Origin: DASZQY01 sp036511595
Lineage (GTDB): Bacteria > Pseudomonadota > Alphaproteobacteria > Rhizobiales > Kaistiaceae
Assembly (NCBI GenBank): GCA_036511595.1
Contig: DATCBY010000074.1
Coordinates: 1-64,000 of the forward strand
Length of the DNA stretch: 64,000 bases
Direction of reading: 5' to 3'
Shown: positions 1-8,231 of the stretch, piece by piece
Layout: the number at the start of each line of letters is the position of its first letter
How positions within the stretch are numbered: the first letter of the stretch is position 1
The notes under the pieces: model-generated
What the model was told of the DNA's origin: nothing
The model's database searches: none
What the model saw: only the letters and a program-made list of their open reading frames with translations
Made by a program: the position numbers and the translations under genes

Positions 1-157
1 GGGTGCTCGGCGAGTGCCCCTATCAGCGGACTGCCCGCACGGCATTTGCCGGGCGCCCGCCATCCCTCGGCTCGCACGAGGCGAGGAAAAAGTCTTGGAA
101 GGAGACGATGACCCGGGCCGCATGCGGTCGCGAGAACGAGAAGCCGCGTGCCGGGCA

Positions 158-1042
158 CTACCCGGGCTTCTTCAATCCCAATGCGGCGCGCGTCTCCGCC
201 GCGGTGGCAACGTCCTCGCCCATCACCTCGATGATGCGCACGGCCTTTTCGACCAGCGCGGCGTTGCTTGGCGCCAGCTGGCCGCGGGCAAGATAGAGAT
301 TGTCCTCCATGCCGACGCGGACGTGGCCGCCGAGCAGGAGTGCCTGCGCCACCATCGGAAACTGATGCTGGCCGACGCCGAAGGTGAACCAGGTGCAGTC
401 GGGCGGCAGCAGGTTGCGCATGTAGATCATCGTCTCCGGCGTCGCCGGCGCGCCGCCGCCGACGCCGAGACAGATCTGCGCCAGCGACGGCGAGGTCACA
501 TGTCCCGACTTGATCAACTTCTGCGCCAGCAGGATGTGGCTGGGGTCGAAGACTTCCAGTTCCGGCTTAACGCCGGCATCGCGAATCGCGATCGCCATCT
601 CCTCGACATGCGGCACGGCGTTGATGAAGACGAAGTTGCCCATGTTCATGCTGCCGAGATCGAGGCTGCAGATTTCGGGCTTCAGCGCGATGACGTGGCC
701 GATGCGCTCGGCCGGCGTCGTCAACGTGGAGCGCGGATCGGCGACCTTCGGATCACCGGCGCCGGGCACGAAGCGGGCGCCGGCGCCGGTGGTCAGGTTG
801 ATGATGGCATCGACGCTGCTCGAGCGGATGCGGTCGACGACCTCGCGATAGTATTCCAGCGCCATGCTGGGGGCGCCGGTCTTCGGATCGCGTACGTGAA
901 TGTGGATGATCGCGGCGCCGGCCTTGGCCGCCGCGATGCCGGATTCGGCGATCTGCTCGGGCGTCACCGGCAGCGCCGGGTTCTTGTCGGGTGAGGCGGC
1001 GGCGCCGGTCAGCGCGCACGCGATCATCACTTTGCGGGTCAC
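158..1042 (-). CDS. Beta-keto acid cleavage enzyme (BKACE, DUF849 family)
   Basis: BKACE enzymes are zinc-dependent and condense a 3-keto acid with acetyl-CoA, giving acetoacetate and a shorter acyl-CoA. The 294-residue product matches the family length. The metal-site signature HxHxR is visible at residues 47-51, and a late Glu (about 246, in GMEDN) fits the third ligand. I chose the GTG at 1042 because a strong GAGGAG Shine-Dalgarno lies just upstream; a longer open frame to 1120 lacks family sequence. It is the last gene of a minus-strand run that also encodes a cupin, a 3-hydroxyacyl-CoA-dehydrogenase-like enzyme, an SDR and two cyclase-family hydrolases. The dehydrogenase could supply the 3-keto acid (inference). 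Substrate is unknown; 3-dehydrocarnitine cleavage is one family precedent for a dehydrogenase/BKACE pair. Confidence 0.88.
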   Translation of the reverse strand: MTRKVMIACALTGAAASPDKNPALPVTPEQIAESGIAAAKAGAAIIHIHVRDPKTGAPSMALEYYREVVDRIRSSSVDAIINLTTGAGARFVPGAGDPKVADPRSTLTTPAERIGHVIALKPEICSLDLGSMNMGNFVFINAVPHVEEMAIAIRDAGVKPELEVFDPSHILLAQKLIKSGHVTSPSLAQICLGVGGGAPATPETMIYMRNLLPPDCTWFTFGVGQHQFPMVAQALLLGGHVRVGMEDNLYLARGQLAPSNAALVEKAVRIIEVMGEDVATAAETRAALGLKKPG

Positions 1043-1067
1043 GGTCTTTCTCCTCGGCGGTTGACGC

Positions 1068-1421
1068 TCACGGCCGCGCCGTTCCTTCGGGATAGGGCAT
1101 GATGACCAGCATCGAGGCAATGTCGTTGGTGCGGTTGATGATCGCTCGCTTGTCGCCCGACGCCAGATGAACGGAATCCATCGGCTTCAGCTCCACGTCG
1201 CCTTCATCGGTTACGATGGTGACGGTGCCGGCGACGCAGACATAGACGCGCGCGAGCGGCGAGGCCGAGTTCTCGGCGCCGCCGGCCGGCAGGAAGTGCG
1301 ACAGCCCGACCCAGAATTCCGTGGTCGGCGAGGCATCGAAGCCCTGCAGGCGCAGCCCGGTCATGTTGAAGTGGCGCGCCGCGTCATAGGGTTTGGCGTC
1401 GGCAAAGCGGGTCACGTGCAT
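1068..1421 (-). CDS. Small single-domain cupin protein
   Basis: The 117-residue product has the alternating beta-strand pattern of a single cupin barrel. A central segment (about residues 45-100) carries a conserved-looking VYVCVAGTVTIVTDEG strand-turn-strand. The usual first-motif histidines are weak, so it may bind a ligand or have a modified metal site. The ATG at 1421 follows a GAGAGAG purine stretch; the open frame to 1466 runs into the upstream dehydrogenase gene. It lies 16 bases after the dehydrogenase gene and 25 bases before the BKACE gene, so it is almost certainly co-transcribed. Its role may be isomerase, decarboxylase or sensing within the same pathway; the sequence does not decide. 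Confidence 0.75.
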   Translation of the reverse strand: MHVTRFADAKPYDAARHFNMTGLRLQGFDASPTTEFWVGLSHFLPAGGAENSASPLARVYVCVAGTVTIVTDEGDVELKPMDSVHLASGDKRAIINRTNDIASMLVIMPYPEGTARP

Positions 1422-1437
1422 CCGGACTCTCTCTCGA

Positions 1438-2349
1438 TCATTTCTTCTTTGCCGCGGCGTCGGCAAGAAAGCGACGCAGCCGCTCGCGCACGGCTTCGGC
1501 TTCCTGCGGTGTCCACTCGCGAAAGCCGCGGCCCGTCTTCATTCCGAGCGCGCCCTCGGCCACCAGCGCATCAAGGTAGGGATGCGTATGCGGCGTGGCG
1601 TCGAGATCGGGGATGAGCGTGTCGTGGATCGCCTTGGTGAGGTCGAGCCCGACCAGATCGGATTGCTCCAGCGGCCCCAGCACCGCCATGCGGGCGCCGA
1701 AGCCGAGCTTGACCACATCGTCGATCGTCGCGGCATCGCAAACGCCGGCGGCGACCAGAGCGATCGCCTCGCGTTTCAGGGCGTGCTGCAACCGGTTGCC
1801 GATAAAGCCGGGAATGTCACGCTTGACCAGCACGGGATGGCGGCCGGCGCCCTTGAGCAGGCCCATCAGGATGTCGGCGGCGCGGCGATTGCCGGGGCCC
1901 ATCATGATGACCTCGACCAGCGGCACGAGGTGGGGCGGGTTCCAGAAGTGGGCGCCCAGTACGCGGGTCCTGTCGCGCACCGCGGTGCTGATCTCGGTGA
2001 TCGGGATGACCGAGGTATTGCTGGCGAGGATGGCGTCGTGGCGCGTCAAGCGGTCGAGATCGGCGAACAGCTGCCGCTTCAGTTCAAGTTTCTCCGGCGC
2101 CGCCTCGATGACCACTGCGGCGTCCCCGACGGCTTCGGCGAGATCGGAAAATACGGTGACGCGCTCCAGCAGCGCAGCATCGCCGCCGAGAAGATCGCGG
2201 ATTTCGCCGAGGCGTTTCGGCAAGGCGTCGCGGGCGCCAGCTACCGGATCGTGGACGCGCACCTCATGGCCGGCCGCAGCGAACAGGTAGGCGATGCCGT
2301 GCCCCATGAGGCCGGCGCCCAGCACCGCAATGGGCGGGGGGGCGGTCAT
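1438..2349 (-). CDS. 3-hydroxyacyl-CoA dehydrogenase-like NAD-dependent 3-hydroxyacid dehydrogenase
   Basis: The 303-residue protein opens with a Rossmann nucleotide loop (VLGAGLMGHGIA, about residues 9-20) and continues with the two-domain architecture of short 3-hydroxybutyryl-CoA dehydrogenases. The segment ASNTSVIPITEI and a later HFWNPPHLVPLVEV contain the conserved Ser and catalytic His region of the family. Related proteins oxidise free 3-hydroxy acids (L-carnitine dehydrogenase, L-gulonate 3-dehydrogenase) as well as CoA esters. The next genes downstream encode a cupin and a BKACE, which would cleave the resulting 3-keto acid with acetyl-CoA, so a 3-hydroxyacid to 3-ketoacid step is the likeliest role (inference). 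It starts at an ATG only 6 bases after the SDR stop, indicating an operon. Confidence 0.85.
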   Translation of the reverse strand: MTAPPPIAVLGAGLMGHGIAYLFAAAGHEVRVHDPVAGARDALPKRLGEIRDLLGGDAALLERVTVFSDLAEAVGDAAVVIEAAPEKLELKRQLFADLDRLTRHDAILASNTSVIPITEISTAVRDRTRVLGAHFWNPPHLVPLVEVIMMGPGNRRAADILMGLLKGAGRHPVLVKRDIPGFIGNRLQHALKREAIALVAAGVCDAATIDDVVKLGFGARMAVLGPLEQSDLVGLDLTKAIHDTLIPDLDATPHTHPYLDALVAEGALGMKTGRGFREWTPQEAEAVRERLRRFLADAAAKKK

Positions 2350-2355
2350 GCCCGG

Positions 2356-3159
2356 CTAGCCGGCGGTAAAGCCGCCATCGACGTACATCACCTGGCCCGT
2401 GCAGAAGCTCGATGCAGGCGAGAGCAGGTAGAGCGCCATGCCGACAAGATCCTCCGCTTCGCCGAGACGACCAAGCGGAATGCGCGACAGCGTGCGCGTG
2501 CGCGTCGCCTTGCCGACCTCGTCATCCTTCCACATCCACTCGGTCAGCTTCGAGCGGAAAGTGGTCGGAGCCAGCGCGTTGACGGTGATGCCGTACTTCG
2601 CCCACTCCGTCGCGAGGACGCGGGTGAGCGCGTCGGTGGCGCCCTTCGACGTGCAGTAGGCGGTATAGCCGGAGAAGTTGCCGTGGCGGCCACGGGTCGA
2701 GGAAAGCAGCAGCGCCTTGCCCTTGACGCCTTCCTTGATCCAGTAGGTGCCGACCGCCTTGGCCATCAGCCATTCGCCGCGCACATTGGCGTCCATGACA
2801 CCCTGCCATTCCTCGTAGGTCTGGTCTTGGATGAAGCCGGCCTTGTTGCTGCCGGACGCCACCACCAGCATGTCGACATGGCCGAAGGCGTCGAGGCCGG
2901 CCTTGAGGATCGCCTCGGCGTCGGCGATTTTTTCCGGGCGGCGCTTGATCCAGGTGACGTCGGCGCCGACTTCCTTCGCTTCCGCGATGACGCCGTCGAG
3001 TTCCTTGTGCGAGCCGGAAGCGAGAACCAGTTTCGCGCCGAGCGAGCCCAGCGCGAGGGCGCAGGCGCGGCCGAAGGAGCCGGAAGCGCCGGTGATGACG
3101 GCAACCTTGCCCTTCACGTCGAAGAGGGAAAGCGGATTGCGCAGCGGTTCGCTGATCAT
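2356..3159 (-). CDS. SDR family oxidoreductase
   Basis: A classical short-chain dehydrogenase/reductase of 267 residues. The N-terminal cofactor loop TGASGSFG lies near residues 23-30, and the catalytic YxxxK motif is present as YCTSK, preceded by the active-site serine in LLLSSTRGRHG. The C-terminus ends in the usual VDGGF strand. The substrate cannot be told from sequence. It sits between a cyclase-family hydrolase and the 3-hydroxyacid dehydrogenase with gaps under 10 bases, so it probably catalyses an alcohol/ketone step in the same catabolic route. Confidence 0.88.
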   Translation of the reverse strand: MISEPLRNPLSLFDVKGKVAVITGASGSFGRACALALGSLGAKLVLASGSHKELDGVIAEAKEVGADVTWIKRRPEKIADAEAILKAGLDAFGHVDMLVVASGSNKAGFIQDQTYEEWQGVMDANVRGEWLMAKAVGTYWIKEGVKGKALLLSSTRGRHGNFSGYTAYCTSKGATDALTRVLATEWAKYGITVNALAPTTFRSKLTEWMWKDDEVGKATRTRTLSRIPLGRLGEAEDLVGMALYLLSPASSFCTGQVMYVDGGFTAG

Positions 3160-3168
3160 GGAGTGAAC

Positions 3169-3972
3169 CTATTTCCCGGTTTCGATGCGGAACGACTGAT
3201 CCGGATCAATGATAGCGACCACGCGCACGCCGCAGCCTTCGCCTTCCGGCCAGCGCCACGGGAATGCCATGAAAGTGCAGCGCTTGCCGGTGATGGCGTC
3301 GAGGTCGCCGTTGATGTTCTCGATACCGGGGATGCCGCCCTTCACCATCAGCGTCTTGTGGGCGATCTCCCAGTAGGGGAAATCCTTTATCACGTCGCGG
3401 CCGGTCTCGCGCTTGTATTCCTCGAAGAGATGCGGGTGCGACGGGCCGGGGCCGTGATCGACGAGCTTGGTTCCCAGCGGATGATCAAGCGCCTGCACGT
3501 CGACGCCGACCATCTTGACCTGCTTGTCGACCAGCCATTCGGCCGACTCCTTGTAGAGGCCCGGCGAGTACGCATAGTACTCGTCAGTGTCGGCAAGTTT
3601 CCGGTGCGTGCCAGTATTGATCATGACAATGTCGTTCTTGCGGATTACCGGCGACGCCTTCTCGAGGTCATCGGCGGTGATGACGCCCCACTTGCCCTTG
3701 GGGATGGAGACCGCGACGCCGGTGCCGAAGAAGCGCCAGACCGGATAGCCGGTAATCGTCGGCGTGTTCTCGGTCACGTGCAGCGGCGCATCCATGTGGG
3801 TGCCGCGGTGCATGATGCCCTCGAACTCGGTGACGTAGATGCCGTGGTTGGCGTGATACTGATGCGTGAGCACGTTGATGCCGGGCGCCGACGGCCACTC
3901 CGGCATGCCGTGCCCCCAGCGGGCCGACAGGTTGTAGAACTTGAGCTTGCCGTTTCCGTTTGTGGTCGACAT
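3169..3972 (-). CDS. Cyclase-family metal-dependent hydrolase (kynurenine formamidase/isatin hydrolase-like), copy 1
   Basis: The 267-residue protein carries the cyclase-family metal motif HxGTHxDxPxH intact (HRGTHMDAPLH, residues 55-65). Members open amide or lactone bonds, for example N-formylkynurenine or isatin. A later segment ALDHPLGTKLVDHGPGPSHPHLF contains extra histidines of the type that complete the metal site. The ATG at 3972 follows a GAAGGGACTGAGG ribosome site. It lies 15 bases downstream of a paralogue (3988-4797) whose metal motif differs, so the two may form a hetero-oligomer or act on successive ring-opening steps (inference). Confidence 0.85.
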   Translation of the reverse strand: MSTTNGNGKLKFYNLSARWGHGMPEWPSAPGINVLTHQYHANHGIYVTEFEGIMHRGTHMDAPLHVTENTPTITGYPVWRFFGTGVAVSIPKGKWGVITADDLEKASPVIRKNDIVMINTGTHRKLADTDEYYAYSPGLYKESAEWLVDKQVKMVGVDVQALDHPLGTKLVDHGPGPSHPHLFEEYKRETGRDVIKDFPYWEIAHKTLMVKGGIPGIENINGDLDAITGKRCTFMAFPWRWPEGEGCGVRVVAIIDPDQSFRIETGK

Positions 3973-3987
3973 CGCCTCAGTCCCTTC

Positions 3988-4797
3988 TCACGCGGCCGCG
4001 CCGGATTCGAGGCGATAGGTGCCGCCCGGATCGAGGATGCCGACAAAGCGGATCGGGCAGGCGTCGCCCTCATGCCAGTACCAGGGATAGGCGTGCAGCG
4101 TGACGCGCTGGCCGAGCAGGTCGTCGATATCGCCGCCGACGTTCTCGACGGTCGGGATGCCTGCGTCGAGCAGCGCTCGGTGTGCCGGGTTCCAGTCAGG
4201 GAAGTCGGCACTGGCGGCGCGGCCGGTCGCCGCCTCGTATTCCTTTGGAATGCGTTTCATCAGCGGGCCGTTCCTGTGGAGGCCCAGCGAAGTCGCCAGC
4301 GGGTGATCGACCTGCGGCGTGTCGACTGCGACCAGGGCGACCTCCCTGTCGACGAGCCACCGGGCGGCGTCCGGCGCCAGTCCTGGCGCGTGGCCGAAAT
4401 ATTCGATGCTGTCGCTGTATTTCCGATGCCAGCCGGTGACGATAACGACGATATCGCCGGGTTCGATCGCGGGCTTTGCCGCCTCAAGATCGACGGCGGT
4501 CACCAGCTCCCATTTGTTCTTGGGGACCGAGACGACGACACCGGAACCGAAGAGCCGCTCCATCAGCACGTCGCCGACGCCGACGCCCTTCTGGATGAGA
4601 TGGATCGGCGCGTTCAGATGCGTGCCGGTGTGCATGACGGTGCGGATGCGGTGCGCCATCACGCCGTTCCTGGCGTGCTGCGACGAGCGGTAGAGCTTGA
4701 CGTCGTCGTAGCCCGGCAGCGCCGGTACGCCGTGGCCCCAGACGTGGCTCAGCTCGTAGAAAACCAGACCCGTTCCGGGCTCAGCAATGCCGGCCAT
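3988..4797 (-). CDS. Cyclase-family hydrolase paralogue with altered metal motif, copy 2
   Basis: A 269-residue paralogue of the adjacent cyclase, aligning over its whole length (FYELSHVWGHGVP against FYNLSARWGHGMP; LVDREVALVAVD against LVDKQVKMVGVD). Its motif reads HTGTHLNAPIH (residues 56-66): the Asp expected of HxGTHxDxPxH is Asn62. That Asp is normally a metal ligand, so the protein may bind metal differently, have shifted chemistry, or be a regulatory partner. The start at 4797 has an AGGAGG site eight bases upstream. It is the first gene of a tight six-gene run that ends with the BKACE gene. Confidence 0.82.
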   Translation of the reverse strand: MAGIAEPGTGLVFYELSHVWGHGVPALPGYDDVKLYRSSQHARNGVMAHRIRTVMHTGTHLNAPIHLIQKGVGVGDVLMERLFGSGVVVSVPKNKWELVTAVDLEAAKPAIEPGDIVVIVTGWHRKYSDSIEYFGHAPGLAPDAARWLVDREVALVAVDTPQVDHPLATSLGLHRNGPLMKRIPKEYEAATGRAASADFPDWNPAHRALLDAGIPTVENVGGDIDDLLGQRVTLHAYPWYWHEGDACPIRFVGILDPGGTYRLESGAAA

Positions 4798-4920
4798 CAG
4801 CGTCCTCCTGCGGCTCTCGCCCGTTGCCGATCGAGAGAAGTCCTCCTCTGACGGAGAGGAATCGCGGTTACTGTGGATAGCCCGCGTGGGGGCAGCAAAT
4901 TCAAACTCCGCCCCGGCACA

Positions 4921-4933
4921 TAACCGTGCGGTA
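4921..4933. promoter_or_regulatory. Candidate LysR-type operator (T-N11-A)
   Basis: The sequence TAACCGTGCGGTA fits the T-N11-A consensus of LysR boxes, with ACCG/CGGT arms, and the near-symmetry extends to CATA...TATG outside. It lies between the lysR gene and the cyclase-to-BKACE run, about 124 bases upstream of the first cyclase start. That position would suit control of the run by the adjacent LysR protein. This is pattern-based only. Confidence 0.4.
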
Positions 4934-4953
4934 TGCCCGATTTGCCGCCGAAT

Positions 4954-5841
4954 TCAGCCGGAAATCGATGCACGCAGGATCGCCTTAAAGGATTCGACGG
5001 TGCGCACGGGCCGGTTGGTCCGGCGATAGGCGATGCCGGCCTCAGCCTCCCAGAAGGTTCCCTCGTGGGGGATGCTAACCAGCCCGAAGCGTTCAGCGTC
5101 AGGGAGCATGCGCGAGGGAAAATGGGCAAGAAAATCCCCCTCGAGGAGAATCTTCACGATGCCGAGGGCGACGGTTTCCACGGCAATGTTCGGCGGCTCG
5201 AGCGAATTGGCGACGAAGTACGATCCTACCCGGTTGGTGCCAACCTGATCGTTGGCAAGAACAAGCCAGGAGAATTTTGCCATGTCGGCCGCCGACACCG
5301 TGCCGCGCCCGGCGAGCGGATGGCCGGCGTGCGCCACCACCGAATGACGGATGGTGACCAGAGGCTCCTTGACGATTTCCGATTGCGCCGCGAAATCAAG
5401 ATTGGCGCACATGGCGTCGATCTCGCCGGCCAACAGCTCAGGCACGAGCGTATTGATGACGCCGCTGGTCAGGCGCACCTTGACGCGCGGGAACTGCTTG
5501 TGAAAGGCGGCAACCACGGGCGGCAGGAACGTGGTGATCCAGACCGGGCCAGCGCCGATGCGCAGCACCCCGGCAAGGCCATGCTGCATGGCGCCGATCT
5601 CGGCGAGCGCGTGCTGATATTCCAGATCCATCAGGCGGGCGCGGCGGGCGAGCACCTCGCCATGCCCGGTCAGCGCCACGCCGGTCGGCAGGCGTTCGAA
5701 GAGCGGCACGCCCACCGTCGTCTCGAGTTGACGGATGCTGCGCGTCAGCGCCGGCTGGCTGATGTGGAGATCGTCTGCCGCGGCGGTTATGTTCTTGCGT
5801 TCGACGACGGCCAGAAAATGCCGGAGCAGCCGGGATTGCAT
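4954..5841 (-). CDS. LysR family transcriptional regulator
   Basis: A 295-residue LysR-type regulator. The winged helix-turn-helix occupies about residues 1-60 (FLAVVERKNITAAADDLHIS...LTRSIRQLE), followed by a type-2 periplasmic-binding-like effector domain. It stands between the Liv/M24 genes and the cyclase-to-BKACE run, on the same strand as both. Such regulators usually respond to a pathway substrate or intermediate, so it probably controls the downstream run and possibly the importer. A T-N11-A box lies just past its stop. The ATG at 5841 was chosen because the HTH starts immediately. Confidence 0.9.
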   Translation of the reverse strand: MQSRLLRHFLAVVERKNITAAADDLHISQPALTRSIRQLETTVGVPLFERLPTGVALTGHGEVLARRARLMDLEYQHALAEIGAMQHGLAGVLRIGAGPVWITTFLPPVVAAFHKQFPRVKVRLTSGVINTLVPELLAGEIDAMCANLDFAAQSEIVKEPLVTIRHSVVAHAGHPLAGRGTVSAADMAKFSWLVLANDQVGTNRVGSYFVANSLEPPNIAVETVALGIVKILLEGDFLAHFPSRMLPDAERFGLVSIPHEGTFWEAEAGIAYRRTNRPVRTVESFKAILRASISG

Positions 5842-5934
5842 GCGGAATGCCTGCCAGAATCGATGTTCAAGGCACCGTACCGCAAAGTTATGCCTGAAGA
5901 AAATATCCTGAAGGCGACTTGGGTTAGCGTTCGC

Positions 5935-7131
5935 TCAGGTGAGCTCGAAAATCCTCTTTTCGGTCCGGTGCAGGCATTCGCCCGCGCCGTTCGGTCCGAT
6001 CAGGTAATTGTCGCAGATCACGCCCAGCACCGATGGTGTCTCGAAGCCCGGATGAACCGCGAGGTTCATGCCAGCGGCGAGCTCCATGGTTTCGTCGCGG
6101 CGGATCAGCGGACGCTCGACCATGTCGTAGCCCTGACCGTGGCTGTAAAGGCGAAGCTCCGGAGACAGGCCGCGACTGCGCAACGCCTCGTCGTTGGCAG
6201 CAGCGATGTCGCGGGGTAGCGCTCCCGGTCGCATATGAGACAGCGTCTCGCGCTGCAGCTCTTCGACAGTGGCGAAGGCGTCGAGCAGCTCCGCTGAAGC
6301 CCGACCGAAGACCATCGTGCGGGCGATCTCGGTGTACATGCCGCCAAGGCCGTTGGTCTCGATCAGCAACGAGAGCTGATCGCCGGGCTCGATCTTCCGG
6401 TTCTGGCGATAGCGCGGGACAAAAACCGATGCGCGGCCCACGGGCGTCGACCCGCCAAGTGTGATGCCCTGCTCGCTGCCCAGGTTTTGACAGGCTTGCC
6501 AGGCGATGCCGGCGATCTCGAAATCGCGCATGCTCGGGCGTGCCTTGCTCAGCACCTCGGCAAAAGCGGCGTCCTGCATTGCGGCGGCGCGACGGATGAG
6601 GCCGATTTCCTCTTCGCTCTTGATCGCCTTGATCGGGTCGACGAGATCGCAGGCATCCTCGGCGCCGCGAGGCTCGGGGAGGGCGGCCTTGATGGCGGCG
6701 ATGAAGCCGGCCGGCAACTGGTCGATGCCGAGAACGCCGATCTTGCGCACGCCCTGTCTCTTAAGCGCGGCGGCGATAAGTTCGCCGTCGTAGCCGTGGG
6801 TATAGGAGATCGATGCGAATGACGGTGTGTTGAAGATCTCGCCAACGCCGCGATGCAGCGCATCCTTGCCGTCGAGCGCCCGCCGCTGGCCGAACGGCCC
6901 CATCTCAACCACGGTCATTGGGCCGTCTTTGTAGAAGATGACCGAGCGCGGGTAGCCGTTGGTGGCGGGAATGTCGGTGAACCAGCGCACGTATCCGCCG
7001 ATCCAGTCGCTGGTGTTCTGCATGACCAGTGCGTCGATATTGCGGTCGGCCATTGCGGCGCGGACGGCGCTCCAGCGGCGATTGAGTTCCGTGTCGGAAA
7101 TTCGCGCGAGGATTTGCCGGTCGGGCGACAT
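5935..7131 (-). CDS. M24 (pita-bread fold) creatinase/prolidase-like protein with non-canonical metal ligands
   Basis: A two-domain protein of 398 residues from the ATG at 7131: a creatinase N-terminal domain (about 1-165) and an M24 catalytic domain. Aminopeptidase P-type members bind two metals with Asp, Asp, His, Glu, Glu. Here the corresponding positions look like Glu258 (LLIETNG), Glu268 (YTEIART), His331 (SHGQGY), His360 (AVHPGFE) and Asp in GVICDNYL. So only the His is kept. This recalls metal-free creatinase-type members and makes a normal peptidase role doubtful. It starts 5 bases after the livM stop, suggesting it processes the imported compound, perhaps at a C-N bond (inference). 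Confidence 0.78.
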   Translation of the reverse strand: MSPDRQILARISDTELNRRWSAVRAAMADRNIDALVMQNTSDWIGGYVRWFTDIPATNGYPRSVIFYKDGPMTVVEMGPFGQRRALDGKDALHRGVGEIFNTPSFASISYTHGYDGELIAAALKRQGVRKIGVLGIDQLPAGFIAAIKAALPEPRGAEDACDLVDPIKAIKSEEEIGLIRRAAAMQDAAFAEVLSKARPSMRDFEIAGIAWQACQNLGSEQGITLGGSTPVGRASVFVPRYRQNRKIEPGDQLSLLIETNGLGGMYTEIARTMVFGRASAELLDAFATVEELQRETLSHMRPGALPRDIAAANDEALRSRGLSPELRLYSHGQGYDMVERPLIRRDETMELAAGMNLAVHPGFETPSVLGVICDNYLIGPNGAGECLHRTEKRIFELT

Positions 7132-7136
7132 GGAGG

Positions 7137-8231
7137 CTAGTGGCCGGTCCCGGGCTGTGGAGACGCGGTGGGCGAGCTTTCCCGCCGCTTCAGGCGGCGG
7201 GCCAGGGGAAACAGCTGCCAACCGTAGCGGTCGGCGACCAGCCCCCAGATTCCTTTCGGTGCGCGCAGCATGATGACGATGGCAACCAGGCCCAGGATGA
7301 TGAGATAGGTGCTGGCGTAGTCGGCGAGATATTCGCGCAAGACGAAGTAGATAATGGTGCCGATGATCGGCCCCTCGACGTGGCCGATGCCGCCGATGAC
7401 GGTGATGAAGATCATGTTGACCGTCCAGTCGTTAAAGCTGAAGGCCGAGAAAGGCGTGATCGACAGCTTCTGCAGGAAAATCATCGAGCCGACCATAGAG
7501 GTGGCGGCGGCGGCGACCACAAAGACGATGGTGCGGGTGCGGTTGACGTCGATGCCGTTCGATTTGGCGGCCATCTCGTTGTCGCGAATGGCGGTGAGGG
7601 CTAGGCCGTAGCGCGTGCGCAGCAACAGGACGATCACGGCCAGAACGGCAACCACGAGGGCGAGGAAGATCCAGTAGATGAGGAACTCGCGTCCGTCGCG
7701 GGAGGCGGCGATCGACTTCACCACCGCCGCCGGCAGGCTGATGCCAGAGCCGCCGCCGACAGCGGGTACGAGCTGGAAAATCTGCAGGAACAGTTCGGCG
7801 ACCACCCACGAGCCGATGGTGAAGTAGGCGCCGCGCAGGCGGAGCAGCAGGAAGATGATCGGGATCGAGACGACAAAGCCAATGAGACCGGCGAGCGGCA
7901 GTCCGAGTATCGGATTGAAGCCGCCCCAGAGCGCCAGCAGGTAGAGCGTGTAACCGCCGAGGCCGACGAAGGCCTCCTGGCCGACCGAAACCAGGCCGGC
8001 GTAGCCGGCGAGGAGATTCCACAGGCTGGCGAGCGCCAGGAATGAATAGATTTCGGTGAGCAGCCGCATCGTCTGCCGATCGCCCCAGTAGGGAACCGCG
8101 ATGAGAACGACGACGAGGCCGGCCCAGAAAATCAGTCCGAGCCGGCTCGACAAGCTGGTGTGCGTGACCTGGAAGCCGGAGCGCGGCTTGGCTTCACCCA
8201 CCGGCGCGCTGCCTTGATCGATAGCGGTCAC
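7137..8231 (-). CDS. livM: Branched-chain amino acid-type ABC transporter permease (LivM family)
   Basis: The 364-residue membrane protein has about ten hydrophobic segments and the LivM hallmarks: GLVSVGQEAFVGLGGYTLY near the N-terminal third and a C-terminal DWTVNMIFITVIGGIGHVEGP block. I placed the start at the GTG at 8231, which overlaps the livH stop as GTGA; the longer frame to 8381 is antisense-like filler. A charged cytoplasmic tail rich in Arg and Pro follows the last helix. With LivH it forms the channel of an importer for amino acids, aromatic acids or amides. Substrate identity must come from the neighbouring catabolic genes. Confidence 0.9.
   Translation of the reverse strand: MTAIDQGSAPVGEAKPRSGFQVTHTSLSSRLGLIFWAGLVVVLIAVPYWGDRQTMRLLTEIYSFLALASLWNLLAGYAGLVSVGQEAFVGLGGYTLYLLALWGGFNPILGLPLAGLIGFVVSIPIIFLLLRLRGAYFTIGSWVVAELFLQIFQLVPAVGGGSGISLPAAVVKSIAASRDGREFLIYWIFLALVVAVLAVIVLLLRTRYGLALTAIRDNEMAAKSNGIDVNRTRTIVFVVAAAATSMVGSMIFLQKLSITPFSAFSFNDWTVNMIFITVIGGIGHVEGPIIGTIIYFVLREYLADYASTYLIILGLVAIVIMLRAPKGIWGLVADRYGWQLFPLARRLKRRESSPTASPQPGTGH

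Noticed and set aside
108..296. ATG with a good GGAAGGAG site near the left edge
   Set aside because: The frame overlaps the BKACE gene antisense, has no recognisable sequence and is short. The first 157 bases otherwise show nothing clear.
1393..4851. An uninterrupted plus-strand reading frame of more than 1100 codons
   Set aside because: It lies antisense to four well-supported minus-strand genes and is rich in Arg, His and Asp as expected of the complement of high-GC3 codons. No domain is recognisable.
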